Shown here: in pieces, positions 19,144 to 28,428 of the stretch
Numbering within the stretch: position 1 is the first letter of the stretch
Layout: the number at the start of each line of letters is the position of its first letter
Assembly: GCA_039968605.1 (NCBI GenBank)
Contig: JBDVPM010000008.1
Location: 248,001 to 312,000 of the forward strand
Origin: Alteripontixanthobacter sp.
GTDB taxonomy: Bacteria > Pseudomonadota > Alphaproteobacteria > Sphingomonadales > Sphingomonadaceae
DNA: 64,000 bases
Reading direction: 5' to 3'
Made by a program: the position numbers and the translations under genes
Notes under the pieces: generated by a model
Databases searched by the model: none
What the model was told of the DNA's origin: nothing
Seen by the model: the letters and a program-made list of their open reading frames with translations, nothing else

Positions 19144-19884
19144 ATGGAAGCTCGTTTGGACCTTCAGGCTCCGCCGCCGCTGGCAACTTTGCAGGATGGG
19201 CGCGGCATCGCGCTCCATCTCGACTTCGACGGCACTTTGGTAAAAATTGCAAGCGGGCCGGATCGCATCGAAGTGCCGAAAGCACTCGCTGCCCGGTTGG
19301 AAGCGCTGGCGCAGCAGATGGGCGGAGCTTTGGCTATCGTCTCCGGGCGCAGTACCGATAACCTCTGCGAATTTCTGGGGCAGTTGGAACTTCACGTGGC
19401 CGGGTCCCATGGCGGGCATGTTATCGCACCTGATGGGAGCGAATTGCGGGCACCCGACCCCTTTCCCGAAAAGGTCGACCGCGAAATCCAGACTTTCGCG
19501 CAAAGCCACGATTTGCTCCACGAACGCAAGGCCCACGGAGCGGCATTGCACTATCGCACAAAGCCTGAACTGGCGGCGGCGACCCGGAAATTTGCGGATC
19601 AGCTCGCCGCCGATAACGGCCTCGAGCTCAAGGCCGGGAAATGCGTGGTAGAACTCGTCACACCGGGCGCGGATAAAGGCGGTGCCGTTGAATTGCTGAT
19701 GATGAATGCGCCCTTCGCCGGACGAACTCCGGTATTTATCGGAGATGATGCGACCGACGAGGACGGGTTTGCGGCATGCAACCGGCTAGGCGGGTTTGGT
19801 ATTCAGGTAGGCGAGCGTGCGCCGACGGTGGCTCGCTATCGCCTTGACGCTGTGGAGGATGTTTACGCGTGGCTCGATCTATGA
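19144..19884 (+). CDS. otsB: trehalose-6-phosphate phosphatase
   Basis: Dephosphorylates trehalose-6-phosphate to trehalose (osmoprotectant synthesis). HAD-superfamily features are in order along 246 residues: catalytic LDFDGTLV near residue 26, IVSGRS near 66, a conserved Lys region, and GDDATDEDGF near 200 for Mg binding. Starts at 19102 and 19132 are also in frame. 19144 is preferred because GAGCGA precedes it and it places the DFDGT motif as in homologs. The stop overlaps the ATG of the GH15 gene (ATGA), giving an otsB-GH15-otsA operon. Confidence 0.92.
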   Translation: MEARLDLQAPPPLATLQDGRGIALHLDFDGTLVKIASGPDRIEVPKALAARLEALAQQMGGALAIVSGRSTDNLCEFLGQLELHVAGSHGGHVIAPDGSELRAPDPFPEKVDREIQTFAQSHDLLHERKAHGAALHYRTKPELAAATRKFADQLAADNGLELKAGKCVVELVTPGADKGGAVELLMMNAPFAGRTPVFIGDDATDEDGFAACNRLGGFGIQVGERAPTVARYRLDAVEDVYAWLDL

Positions 19885-21671
19885 AGTCGGCACTTGAACT
19901 ATGGCCCATCGGCAATTGCCAGGTTTCGGGGCTGATCGATCCCGAAGGCGGCCTCGTCTGGGGATGTGTGCCACGTGTCGATGGCGATCCGGTGTTCTGC
20001 GCTTTGCTGAATGGCGACCGTCAGGATTCCGGTGTTTGGCGGTTCGAACTGGAAGGGCAGATCAGCTCCTCGCAAAGCTACATCCGCAACACGCCGATCC
20101 TGCTGACGCGGCTGGAAGCGGAGGATGGCAGCGCGGTCGAAGTGCTCGATTTCGCACCGAGATATGAACGCAAAGGGCGGATGTATCGCCCGGTCGCATT
20201 TTGCCGGATCGTTCGCCCCATCGCCGGCAATCCGCGGATCAGGGCTGTCTTGCGGCCCATGAAAAACTGGGGCGAACAGCTGGCGGAAACGACCCACGGC
20301 ACGAACCATATCCGCTATCTGGTCGGGCCGCAGGCGCTGCGCCTCTCCACCGATGCGCCGATCGGTTATATCCTGGAACAACGCACGTTCCGCGTGGAGG
20401 AAGACATCCATTTCTTCCTCGGCCCGGACGAGCCCTTCGTCGGCAATCTGCGCGAGGAGATACGCCGGATGGAGCAATCGACGCGTAAATATTGGCAGCA
20501 ATGGGTCAGGGGGCTGGCGACTCCGTTCGAATGGCAGGACGAGGTGATCCGCTGTGCGATAACGCTCAAGCTATGCCAACACGAGGAAACTGGCGCCATC
20601 GTCGCGGCGCTGACGACATCGATCCCCGAGGCGCCGCATTCGGAGCGTAATTGGGATTACCGCTACTGCTGGATCAGGGATTCCTATTACACGGTGCAGG
20701 CGCTCAACCGGCTCGGCGCGCTCGACGTGCTGGAGAAGTACCTCGCTTATCTGCGCAATATCGTCGATTCGGCCAAGGGCGGACAGATACAGCCGCTCTA
20801 TTCGGTAATGGGGGAAAGCGAACTGGACGAGACCACCGCCGCCCATCTCGCAGGATATCGCGGCATGGGTCCGGTGCGGAAGGGCAATGCCGCCTACAAG
20901 CAAATCCAGCACGATTGCTACGGTCAGATCGTGTTGCCCACGGTGCAGGGTTTCATCGATCACCGCCTGCTGAGGATTGCCGACGATCACGATTTCCAGA
21001 GCCTGGAGGAAGTCGGCGAAATGGCATGGCGGATGCACGATCAGCCCGATGCCGGCCTGTGGGAATTTCGGACCCGGCAAGAAGTGCATACCTACTCTGC
21101 GGTAATGAGCTGGGCTGCCTGCGACCGGCTTGCCAACACTGCCGAATGGCTGGGCAAAGATGATCGTGCTGCGATCTGGCGCGAACGCGCCGATACGATT
21201 CGCGCGACCATCGAAGCCGAAGCGTGGAAAGAGAACGGCGAGGGCGGCCATTACGGTGCCAGCTTCGAAAGCGATTATCTCGATGCCAGCCTGTTGCAGA
21301 TGGTCGAGCTGCGTTTCCTGTCACCGGACAATAAGCGGTTCCAGCAAACCTTTGCTGCGGTGGAAAAACATCTGCGCCGGGGCGATCACATGTTGCGCTA
21401 TGCGGCGGAGGATGATTTCGGCGCGCCTGAAACGGCCTTCAACGTCTGTACCTTCTGGCTGATCGAAGCACTCCACCTGGCCGGCCGTGACGAGGAGGCG
21501 CGGGGGCTGTTCCGCACCATGCTGAGCCATACGACGCGCTCGGGGCTGCTCAGCGAGGATCTCGATTACGAAACCGGTGAATTGTGGGGGAACTTCCCAC
21601 AGACCTACTCGCTGGTAGGGGTAATCAATTGCGCTGGATTGCTGTCCAAACCATGGAGTGAAATCAGATAG
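19881..21671 (+). CDS. glycoside hydrolase family 15 protein (trehalase/glucoamylase-like)
   Basis: A 596-residue GH15 enzyme. It has an N-terminal beta-sandwich domain (about 1-230) and an (alpha/alpha)6 barrel with AALTTSIPEAPHSERNWDYRYCWIRDSYY near residues 238-266 (key element RNWDYRYCWIRD) and a C-terminal ETAFNVCTFWLIEAL. GH15 members in this operon context are often trehalases or trehalose/maltose-acting alpha-glucosidases, so trehalose turnover is the likely role, though glucoamylase activity cannot be excluded. There is no signal peptide, so it is cytoplasmic. The ATG overlaps the otsB stop, and the TAG overlaps the presumed AUA start of otsA. Confidence 0.88.
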   Translation: MKSALELWPIGNCQVSGLIDPEGGLVWGCVPRVDGDPVFCALLNGDRQDSGVWRFELEGQISSSQSYIRNTPILLTRLEAEDGSAVEVLDFAPRYERKGRMYRPVAFCRIVRPIAGNPRIRAVLRPMKNWGEQLAETTHGTNHIRYLVGPQALRLSTDAPIGYILEQRTFRVEEDIHFFLGPDEPFVGNLREEIRRMEQSTRKYWQQWVRGLATPFEWQDEVIRCAITLKLCQHEETGAIVAALTTSIPEAPHSERNWDYRYCWIRDSYYTVQALNRLGALDVLEKYLAYLRNIVDSAKGGQIQPLYSVMGESELDETTAAHLAGYRGMGPVRKGNAAYKQIQHDCYGQIVLPTVQGFIDHRLLRIADDHDFQSLEEVGEMAWRMHDQPDAGLWEFRTRQEVHTYSAVMSWAACDRLANTAEWLGKDDRAAIWRERADTIRATIEAEAWKENGEGGHYGASFESDYLDASLLQMVELRFLSPDNKRFQQTFAAVEKHLRRGDHMLRYAAEDDFGAPETAFNVCTFWLIEALHLAGRDEEARGLFRTMLSHTTRSGLLSEDLDYETGELWGNFPQTYSLVGVINCAGLLSKPWSEIR

Positions 21672-23056
21672 GACGCCTAGTTGTCATTTCGAACCGGGTG
21701 GCCGTGCCCAAAGCGCGGGGCGCTGCCGGGGCGCAAGGCGGGCTGGCCGGCGCGCTCAATTCCGCGTTGAAAGAGCGCGGCGGAATCTGGTTCGGCTGGT
21801 CCGGGCAGGAAAGCGAAGATCGCACCGGCAATATCAACATGCAGCGCAGCGACGGGGTAACGACGGCTACGATCGACCTCTCCGCTCGCGATATCGATGA
21901 ATATTACAACGGTTACGCCAACTCCACGCTGTGGCCGCTATTTCATTACCGGCTCGACCTGACCGAGTATGAGCGCGAAACCGCCAAGAGCTACGAACGC
22001 GTCAATGAACGGTTCGCCGAATGTGTCACTCCGCTGATCGAGGATGACGATCTGGTCTGGGTGCATGACTATCACCTGCTGCCATTGGGTGAGCGGCTGC
22101 GCTCGCGCGGGCTGAAGAACCGCATCGGTTTCTTCCTCCATATCCCTTGGCCGCCAACACGCCTGTTCGTATCGCTGCCGTTCCACGAACGGTTGGTCAG
22201 GACCATGCTGGATTACGATCTGATCGGATTCCAGACCGATGAATGGCTGGAAAGTTTTCTTCATTATTGCCGCAAGGAACTGGGTGCACAGGTGGACGAA
22301 GCCACAGGTGCCGTGAGTTTCGAAGGCAAGACCGCGACCGCGAAGGCCTATCCCATCGGGATCGACTGGCAGAACTTTCAGGCACAGGGCGATACGGGCG
22401 AGGCGCGGCAGGCGGAGCAACGCCTGATCTCCTCGACGCGCCATCGCACCGCGATGATCGGGGTGGACCGGCTCGACTATTCGAAGGGCCTGCCGGAACG
22501 GATCGATGGTATCGGACGCTTTTTCGATCAGCATCCCGGCCATGCGCGCGATCTCGTTTATATCCAGATCGCCCCGCCCAGCCGCGAAGATGTGGGCAGC
22601 TATCAGGACATCCGCGCGCTGCTCGAACAGAAGACGGGCCAGATCAACGGTGCGCGAAGCGAGGTCGACCGTGTCCCGATCCGCTACGTCAATCGCGGCT
22701 ACAGCCATGCCGAACTGTTCGGCTTTTTCCGCGCATCGAAGATCGGCCTGGTTACCCCACTGCGCGACGGCATGAACCTTGTCGCCAAGGAATATGTCGC
22801 GGCGCAGGACCCGGAGGATCCCGGCGTGCTGATCCTGTCCCAATTTGCCGGTGCCGCTGCCCAGATGCCCGACGCGGTGCTGGTCAACCCGCACAGCCCG
22901 GACGATGTCAGCCACGCCATCGAGACCGCGCTGAACATGCCTCAGGCGGAGCGCAAGCGCCGCTATGATGGAATGATCGGCACGGTCCGCGATGATGATG
23001 TGCACAATTGGACACAGCGGTTCTGCGAGGACTTAGCCAGCATAAAACAAGCATAG
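21668..23056 (+). CDS. otsA: trehalose-6-phosphate synthase, apparent AUA start codon
   Basis: GT20 enzyme joining UDP-glucose (or another NDP-glucose) and glucose-6-phosphate. The frame carries GRLVVISNRVAVP right at the start, matching the N-terminus of other OtsA proteins with the substrate-binding Arg of SNR. It continues with GGIWFGWSG, WVHDYHLLPL, FFLHIPWP, GVDRLDYSKGLPER and LVTPLRDGMNLVAKEYVAAQ. A stop at 21659-21661 leaves no ATG, GTG or TTG before this conserved start; the codon in the expected place is ATA at 21668, with GGAG at 21655-21658 nine bases upstream. The first GTG (21698) would delete the SNR motif. About 462 residues. Confidence 0.88.
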   Translation: MGRLVVISNRVAVPKARGAAGAQGGLAGALNSALKERGGIWFGWSGQESEDRTGNINMQRSDGVTTATIDLSARDIDEYYNGYANSTLWPLFHYRLDLTEYERETAKSYERVNERFAECVTPLIEDDDLVWVHDYHLLPLGERLRSRGLKNRIGFFLHIPWPPTRLFVSLPFHERLVRTMLDYDLIGFQTDEWLESFLHYCRKELGAQVDEATGAVSFEGKTATAKAYPIGIDWQNFQAQGDTGEARQAEQRLISSTRHRTAMIGVDRLDYSKGLPERIDGIGRFFDQHPGHARDLVYIQIAPPSREDVGSYQDIRALLEQKTGQINGARSEVDRVPIRYVNRGYSHAELFGFFRASKIGLVTPLRDGMNLVAKEYVAAQDPEDPGVLILSQFAGAAAQMPDAVLVNPHSPDDVSHAIETALNMPQAERKRRYDGMIGTVRDDDVHNWTQRFCEDLASIKQA

Positions 23057-23071
23057 CCTGTCTCGGTAATT

Positions 23072-25186
23072 TTACGGCGTCGTATCCGAGGTCAGGCGAT
23101 ATATCGCCACGCTCTCGGCATGTTGCGCCGGTAGGGGCAAACCAACGACAGATAGCCAATCGCCCGAATAACTCACACCGCCGGCCTGCATCTGCGCGGT
23201 AATCCGGGATTGGGGTAGGCCGGGCGGCGAGGAATGCTCCGCCAGCCGCAGTAGTCTGACGCTCCATTCGTGCGTGCTGCCGAGAAACCTCAGCGGCAAA
23301 CTCTGCGGCAAGCGGTCTTGCGCGGGGGTGGTGCGGACCGCAAACAACAGCCATTCATCCGGCCCGCCATGCGCTTGCCAGACGATCCCGTCGGTCCCTT
23401 CGCCCAGATGGACAGCGCGGCCGTGCAGCAAATGTCGCCATTGTTTGTAGAACGCGATCCAGTTCGCCAATTCTGCCTGCTCGCTGTCAGGCAGTGTTTC
23501 CGGATCCAGCTCTATCCCGAAATGTCCCATGCAAGCGATGGCGGCGCGGAAGGCGAGCGATTGGCTGCGGCCCGTAGCGTGGGCGGGGGTGACCCCGACA
23601 TGGCTGCCCATCATTTCGGGCGGCAGGAAGGCGAGGAAGCCGCGCTGCATTTCTACCCGTGCGACGGCGTCCAGATTATCGCTCGTCCAGAAGCGATGGA
23701 CATGGGCCGCCATGCCCGCATCGCTGCGTCCCCCGCCACCTGCGCAGCTTTCGATTTCGACCTGCGGATGGGCCTGTCTCAGCCGGGACAGCAAGGCATA
23801 GGCGCCGGCCACCTGGGCCGCTCCCCCGGAAGGCGCGTGGTGGCGATTGTGATCCCATTTGAGATAGGCGATCGGCGCGCTGCGCAAGATGCTGTCCAGC
23901 GCGCCGAACAGATAATCGCGCACATCCTGCCGCCGCATATCGAGCACCAGCTGCCCTCTGGCGGTTGCGCGATCATACCCTTCGGCAGCGAGCACCCAAT
24001 CAGGGTTAGCGCGGTATAGGTCGCTGTCGGGATTGACCATTTCCGGCTCAACCCACAGGCCGAATTGCACCCCGAGATTGTCGATTTTGCGGGCGAGGGG
24101 GGCGAGACCATCGGGGTAAGTCGCCGGATCGGGCGTCCAGTCGCCCAGGCCTGCGCGGTCATGGCGGCGGCCTTTGAACCAGCCATCGTCGAGCACGAAT
24201 CGCTCCGCCCCGATTGCCGCCCCGGCGTTGGCCAGGCGCTCTATCCGTGCCGCGTCGTGATCGAAATAGACCGCTTCCCAGCTGTTTAGATGGACCGGTC
24301 GCGGGGTCATTGCACCCCCCGGCCAGCCGATCATCGCACGGATCGCCGCGTGGTGCTGCTGCATCGCGCCGTTGCGGCCATTGGTGGAGATCGCCAGCAA
24401 GGCATCGGGCGCGGCAAAGCTTTGCGCCGGGGCGAGCGTAACCTCGCCAGCTTGCAGGCATACCTCGGCAGAGAGGTGGTGGTAGCCTTCCGCATCGCGC
24501 TCCACCGCAACCGCGCTGTCGCCCGACCATGCCAGCTGCAATGCATGGACCAGCCCGGTATCATGCGTAGCTCCGGCGGACACAATATAGGCGCCCGGCG
24601 GGCCGCCATGGCCGGAGATACCGCCGCGCGTAACCCGTTCCCAGCGATGCTGAGGCAGCGGCTCTCGGCATGGGACAAGCTCCGCATTGTGCCGCCCGTG
24701 CCACGAGATGATCTCGCCATCTGGAGAGCGGATCGGCAGGAGCGCGCTGGCTAGCCGGTCCAGCATTACCGGCCGCGCGCCCTGATTGGTAACAGTGGCA
24801 GCGAACTTGAACGCTCCGCCAGCAAGCGTCGTGATCGTCAGCCGGTGTTCCAGCCCGTTCTGCGGATCGCGGCTAGTGAAAATGACTGCATCGTCGGCCT
24901 GCTCGGCCTCGCTCTCTGCGGGTGAGAAGTGGAGCGCCCGCCCATCTGGGCCGCGCGCAGCCAATGCGGGCGGGCCGAACCAGCCGAGCCCGGCGGGCGG
25001 CGCGATAGCCGGCGGAACATCCTGGTCCAGCGAATAGGTTGCCGGCCCGCGCATATCTGCGAGCGGCGGCAAGCCCTTCGGCTCCACCCGCGCGCCGCAA
25101 TGGCGCCAGACGATGCGGCCCTTCGCATCCTGTTCGAATACGAGGCTGGCTTCATCGGAATGCAGGCAGAACAGCTTGGCGGTCAC
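23072..25186 (-). CDS. alpha-galactosidase, glycoside hydrolase family 36
   Basis: A 704-residue GH36 retaining alpha-galactosidase. It has an N-terminal beta-sandwich domain, then the (beta/alpha)8 barrel with FVLDDGWFKGRR near residue 330, GLWVEPEMVN, YLKWDHNRHH (nucleophile Asp of KWD, near 437) and SCAGGGGRSD with FWTSDNLDA (acid/base Asp). A C-terminal beta domain follows. No signal peptide is seen, so a cytoplasmic location is likely, releasing galactose from raffinose-type sugars or galactosides. GTG start. It begins 4 bases after the stop of the MacB-like permease, so it is the last gene of the export operon, an odd partner. galK and galT lie at 4-6 kb. Confidence 0.92.
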   Translation of the reverse strand: MTAKLFCLHSDEASLVFEQDAKGRIVWRHCGARVEPKGLPPLADMRGPATYSLDQDVPPAIAPPAGLGWFGPPALAARGPDGRALHFSPAESEAEQADDAVIFTSRDPQNGLEHRLTITTLAGGAFKFAATVTNQGARPVMLDRLASALLPIRSPDGEIISWHGRHNAELVPCREPLPQHRWERVTRGGISGHGGPPGAYIVSAGATHDTGLVHALQLAWSGDSAVAVERDAEGYHHLSAEVCLQAGEVTLAPAQSFAAPDALLAISTNGRNGAMQQHHAAIRAMIGWPGGAMTPRPVHLNSWEAVYFDHDAARIERLANAGAAIGAERFVLDDGWFKGRRHDRAGLGDWTPDPATYPDGLAPLARKIDNLGVQFGLWVEPEMVNPDSDLYRANPDWVLAAEGYDRATARGQLVLDMRRQDVRDYLFGALDSILRSAPIAYLKWDHNRHHAPSGGAAQVAGAYALLSRLRQAHPQVEIESCAGGGGRSDAGMAAHVHRFWTSDNLDAVARVEMQRGFLAFLPPEMMGSHVGVTPAHATGRSQSLAFRAAIACMGHFGIELDPETLPDSEQAELANWIAFYKQWRHLLHGRAVHLGEGTDGIVWQAHGGPDEWLLFAVRTTPAQDRLPQSLPLRFLGSTHEWSVRLLRLAEHSSPPGLPQSRITAQMQAGGVSYSGDWLSVVGLPLPAQHAESVAIYRLTSDTTP

Positions 25187-25190
25187 GCAC

Positions 25191-26396
25191 CTATTCGTGG
25201 CGCAAAGCGTCGATCGGGTCCAGCCTGGCCGCGCGGCGGGCGGGGTAATAACCGAACACGATCCCCATCAAGGCGGAGAACAGGAAGCTGAGAATATTGA
25301 TCGCCGGATCGAACACGAAGGGCACTTCGATCAACCCGGCGAGCGAGACCGACAAGCCGAATGCCAACGCAATGCCGATCAATCCGCCCAGCGCGCACAG
25401 CACCACGGCCTCGGTCAGGAATTGCAGCTGAACCTCCTTCGCCAGCGCCCCGATTGCCAGGCGAATGCCGATTTCGCGGGTCCGCTCGGTTACGGAAACC
25501 AGCATGATGTTCATGATTCCGATGCCGCCGACCAGCAGGCTGATCCCGGCGATCACCGCCACCATCGCGGTCAGCGCGCCGGTCGCCGCGCCCAGCGCCT
25601 GGTTTACCTGCGCAGTGTCGATGATGTTGAAGTCGTTATCCGCCCCGTCCTGCAGCAGGCGCCGCTCTCGCAATAGGTCGATCAGCGATTTCTGGATCGC
25701 CGCGCTGGAATAGGAAGCGGAATATTTGACCACGAAATACTGGATATCGTCGCTGCCGGTAAAGCGGCGCTGGACGGTTTTCAGCGGCATCATCACCGTA
25801 TTGTCGTCATCCGCGCCGCCGCCGCCCTGGCCGCGTTCCTCAAGCACGCCGACTACGGTGCATGATACGCCGTCCAGCCGCATGGTTTCGCCCAGCGGGC
25901 TGGTATCGGGCACGAAGATCGCCTCGCGCACCTTGGGGCCGATCAGGCAGACATTCTGGCCGGAGGATTCTTCCGCTGCCGTGAAGGAGCGCCCATCGGT
26001 CACCGCGATCGATTGTGCGGTCAGGAAATCGTTGGATACGCCTTCCACGCTGGTCGTCCAGTTCTGGCCGTTGTGAAAAGCCGTGGCGCTGGCAGAGGCG
26101 ACCCCGGCGGCCACTTCCACCCCGGCGATCTGCCGCTCCACCGCCTCCACATCCGCCTCGTCGAAGGGGCGGGGCGGGCCGCGATCGGTGCGGATGGGGA
26201 AGATGATATAGACGTTGGAGCCGAGCGAGGAGATTTCCTCCTGGATACTCGCCGTGACCCCGCGGCCCAGTGTGACCATCGTGATCACCGCTGCGACGCC
26301 GATGATAATCCCCAAAGTGGTCAGGAAACTGCGCAACTTGTGCCGCATGATCTCGCGCAGGCTGAGAACCAGCGTGGCGCCCATGATACCGAGCAT
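25191..26396 (-). CDS. MacB-like ABC transporter permease
   Basis: A 401-residue FtsX/MacB-type permease without the fused ATPase domain. One membrane segment lies near the N-terminus ([21 protein letters not shown], residues about 23-43), then a large periplasmic domain, then three membrane segments ([21 protein letters not shown]..., a middle one, and one ending [21 protein letters not shown], the FtsX-family C-terminus). It pairs with the ATPase encoded just upstream (stop/start overlap TGATG) and with the adaptor and outer membrane factor to form a tripartite export pump. Typical cargoes of this class are macrolides, peptides or lipoproteins; the cargo here is unknown. Confidence 0.9.
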   Translation of the reverse strand: MLGIMGATLVLSLREIMRHKLRSFLTTLGIIIGVAAVITMVTLGRGVTASIQEEISSLGSNVYIIFPIRTDRGPPRPFDEADVEAVERQIAGVEVAAGVASASATAFHNGQNWTTSVEGVSNDFLTAQSIAVTDGRSFTAAEESSGQNVCLIGPKVREAIFVPDTSPLGETMRLDGVSCTVVGVLEERGQGGGGADDDNTVMMPLKTVQRRFTGSDDIQYFVVKYSASYSSAAIQKSLIDLLRERRLLQDGADNDFNIIDTAQVNQALGAATGALTAMVAVIAGISLLVGGIGIMNIMLVSVTERTREIGIRLAIGALAKEVQLQFLTEAVVLCALGGLIGIALAFGLSVSLAGLIEVPFVFDPAINILSFLFSALMGIVFGYYPARRAARLDPIDALRHE

Positions 26397-27130
26397 CAGG
26401 CGGGCACCTCCGCGGCGCTGCGCGCATCTGGCCGCCCCAGCCGTCCGCGTTCCACGCTTTCGACAATCCCGTCGCGAAACCGCACGATGGTGCGGGCGAA
26501 GCTGGCCATCTCTTCCTCATGCGTTACCATCAATATGGTGATGCCCGTGCGGTTGAGTTCGGTGAGCAATTCCATGATTTCGACCGAACGTTCGGAATCG
26601 AGATTGCCGGTCGGTTCGTCCGCCAACACCACGTCCGGCTCCGTCACCAGCGCGCGGGCGATGGCGACGCGCTGCTGCTGGCCGCCCGAAAGCTCCGCCG
26701 GAGAATGGTCTGCCCACGGAACGAGACCCACCAGGTCGAGCGCTTTCAAGCCGGCTTCGCGGCGCTTGGCCTTGCTTTCCCCGCGATATAGCAGCGGCAG
26801 TTCGACATTTTCGAGCGCGCTGGTGCGCGAGAGCAGGTTAAAACCCTGGAATACGAAACCGAGATATTTGCGCCGTAGCAGGCTGCGCTGGTCGCGGGTA
26901 AGCGCCTGCACCTCGACGCCCTTGAACCGGAAGATGCCGCTGGTCGGCACATCCAGGCAGCCCAATATGTTCATGGTGGTGGATTTGCCCGATCCGCTCG
27001 GCCCCATCACCGCCACGAAATCGCCGCGCTCCACCGTCATGTCCACGCCCTTGAGCGCCTGGAAGGCAGCGGTCCCCGTCCCGAAGGTCTTGGTAATGCC
27101 TTCCAGTTCGATGAGCGGCGCGCGTGTCAC
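26396..27130 (-). CDS. ABC transporter ATP-binding protein, MacB/LolD type
   Basis: A 244-residue nucleotide-binding domain with Walker [10 protein letters not shown] (near residues 43-51), Q-loop FVFQGFNLL, signature [14 protein letters not shown] (near 145), Walker [14 protein letters not shown] and the H-loop MVTHEEEMA. It energises the neighbouring MacB-like permease. Start is GTG; the GTGA overlap with the adaptor stop upstream and the 1-base overlap with the permease downstream show tight coupling. Confidence 0.95.
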   Translation of the reverse strand: MTRAPLIELEGITKTFGTGTAAFQALKGVDMTVERGDFVAVMGPSGSGKSTTMNILGCLDVPTSGIFRFKGVEVQALTRDQRSLLRRKYLGFVFQGFNLLSRTSALENVELPLLYRGESKAKRREAGLKALDLVGLVPWADHSPAELSGGQQQRVAIARALVTEPDVVLADEPTGNLDSERSVEIMELLTELNRTGITILMVTHEEEMASFARTIVRFRDGIVESVERGRLGRPDARSAAEVPA

Positions 27131-28428
27131 TCGCTGGCGGCCTTCACGCCGGTGACGACGTCCATGCCGGCTTTCAGCTTGTCGGAGCGGACCACGGTCA
27201 TCCGTCCGTCGCTTTGCCCGGTGATGACCTGAACGGCCTCCAGCGATCCGTCTTCCTGCAGCACTTGCACAGTCTGGCGGCTGCCGATGCCGATGCTGGC
27301 GCGCTGCTCGCTTCGCTCCAGCCCGATCTGCGGGTTGAGCACGCCGCCCTCTTCTTCAACCTCGGCATCGGGTTCGAACCGCAGCGCGCCATTGGGGACG
27401 AGCAATTGCGGCCCGGTGCTGGCCGTAGCGACGGTGGCCGTGGCGGTCATGCCGGGGCGCAACACGCCATCGGGATTGGACACCGAAAGCCGCGCCTCAT
27501 AACTGATTACCGAGCTGCCCGCCTGCGCAGCGGCGCTGCTCTCGCTGGCGGTGTTGCTCGATCCGAGATCGACTCGCTCCACCCGCGCGGGGAAGCGCCG
27601 GCCCGGATAGGCATCGACCACGAAGCTGGCTTCCTGCCCCGCTTGCACCTGGCCCACATCGGCCTCGTCCACTTCGATCCGTAATTGCATCGCGGACAGG
27701 TTTTCGGCCAGCACGAACAAGGTCGGCGTGTTGAAGCTGGCGGCCACGGTCTGTCCCGGCTCCACCCGCCGGGCCAACACGACGCCCGATACCGGGCTGC
27801 GGATCACCGCGCGGTTGCGCTGGGTTGTGGAGGAAGACAGCGTAGCCTGCGCCGCCCGAACATTGGCGCGCGCTGCAGCCACCGCCGCACGGTCGCGCGC
27901 TACGGCGGCTTCGGCCTGTTCGAGCTCCGTCTGGCTGGGCACCTTGCCATCCGAGAGCCGGTAAACTTCGCGCAAGCGAGCCAGCTGGGCAGTGTTCACG
28001 TCCAGCCCGGCGGCGGCCTGCGCCACGCTGGCGCGCGCGGCGTTGAGATTGGCGCGGGACTGGGCAATCTGGTCGTCGATAATCTCGGTATTGATGATCG
28101 CCAGGATCTGCCCGCGCGTGACCTGATCGTTCACGTCCACCCGAATATCGTCGATCCGGCCGGACACTTCGGAGCCGACCTCGACCTGGTTGGTCGGGCG
28201 TAAATTGCCGGTGGCGGTCACGGTCAGGTCGAGCGACTCCCGCTGAACCTCCTCGGTGATATATTCCGGCCCCTCATCCCCGTTCGAACAGCGCGATATT
28301 GCCAGCACGATCAGCAGCAGTGCGACTCCGGCGATGATCCACTTCAGCTTGCGCCGCCACCAAGGCCGCTCCTTCTCGCCCAGGAATTCGTCCACGCTGG
28401 GCGTGTCTTGCGCGCTATCGTCGCTCAT
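27127..28428 (-). CDS. periplasmic adaptor (MacA/HlyD family) of a tripartite export pump
   Basis: A 433-residue membrane fusion protein. A single N-terminal membrane anchor ([20 protein letters not shown], about residues 29-48) is followed by a split lipoyl/barrel-sandwich domain ([20 protein letters not shown] and [22 protein letters not shown]), an alpha-helical hairpin of about 100 residues rich in Ala and Arg, a beta-barrel and a membrane-proximal domain. It links the inner-membrane ABC pump to the outer membrane factor encoded just upstream, with an ATGA overlap. Typical of MacA-type adaptors. Confidence 0.92.
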   Translation of the reverse strand: MSDDSAQDTPSVDEFLGEKERPWWRRKLKWIIAGVALLLIVLAISRCSNGDEGPEYITEEVQRESLDLTVTATGNLRPTNQVEVGSEVSGRIDDIRVDVNDQVTRGQILAIINTEIIDDQIAQSRANLNAARASVAQAAAGLDVNTAQLARLREVYRLSDGKVPSQTELEQAEAAVARDRAAVAAARANVRAAQATLSSSTTQRNRAVIRSPVSGVVLARRVEPGQTVAASFNTPTLFVLAENLSAMQLRIEVDEADVGQVQAGQEASFVVDAYPGRRFPARVERVDLGSSNTASESSAAAQAGSSVISYEARLSVSNPDGVLRPGMTATATVATASTGPQLLVPNGALRFEPDAEVEEEGGVLNPQIGLERSEQRASIGIGSRQTVQVLQEDGSLEAVQVITGQSDGRMTVVRSDKLKAGMDVVTGVKAASE

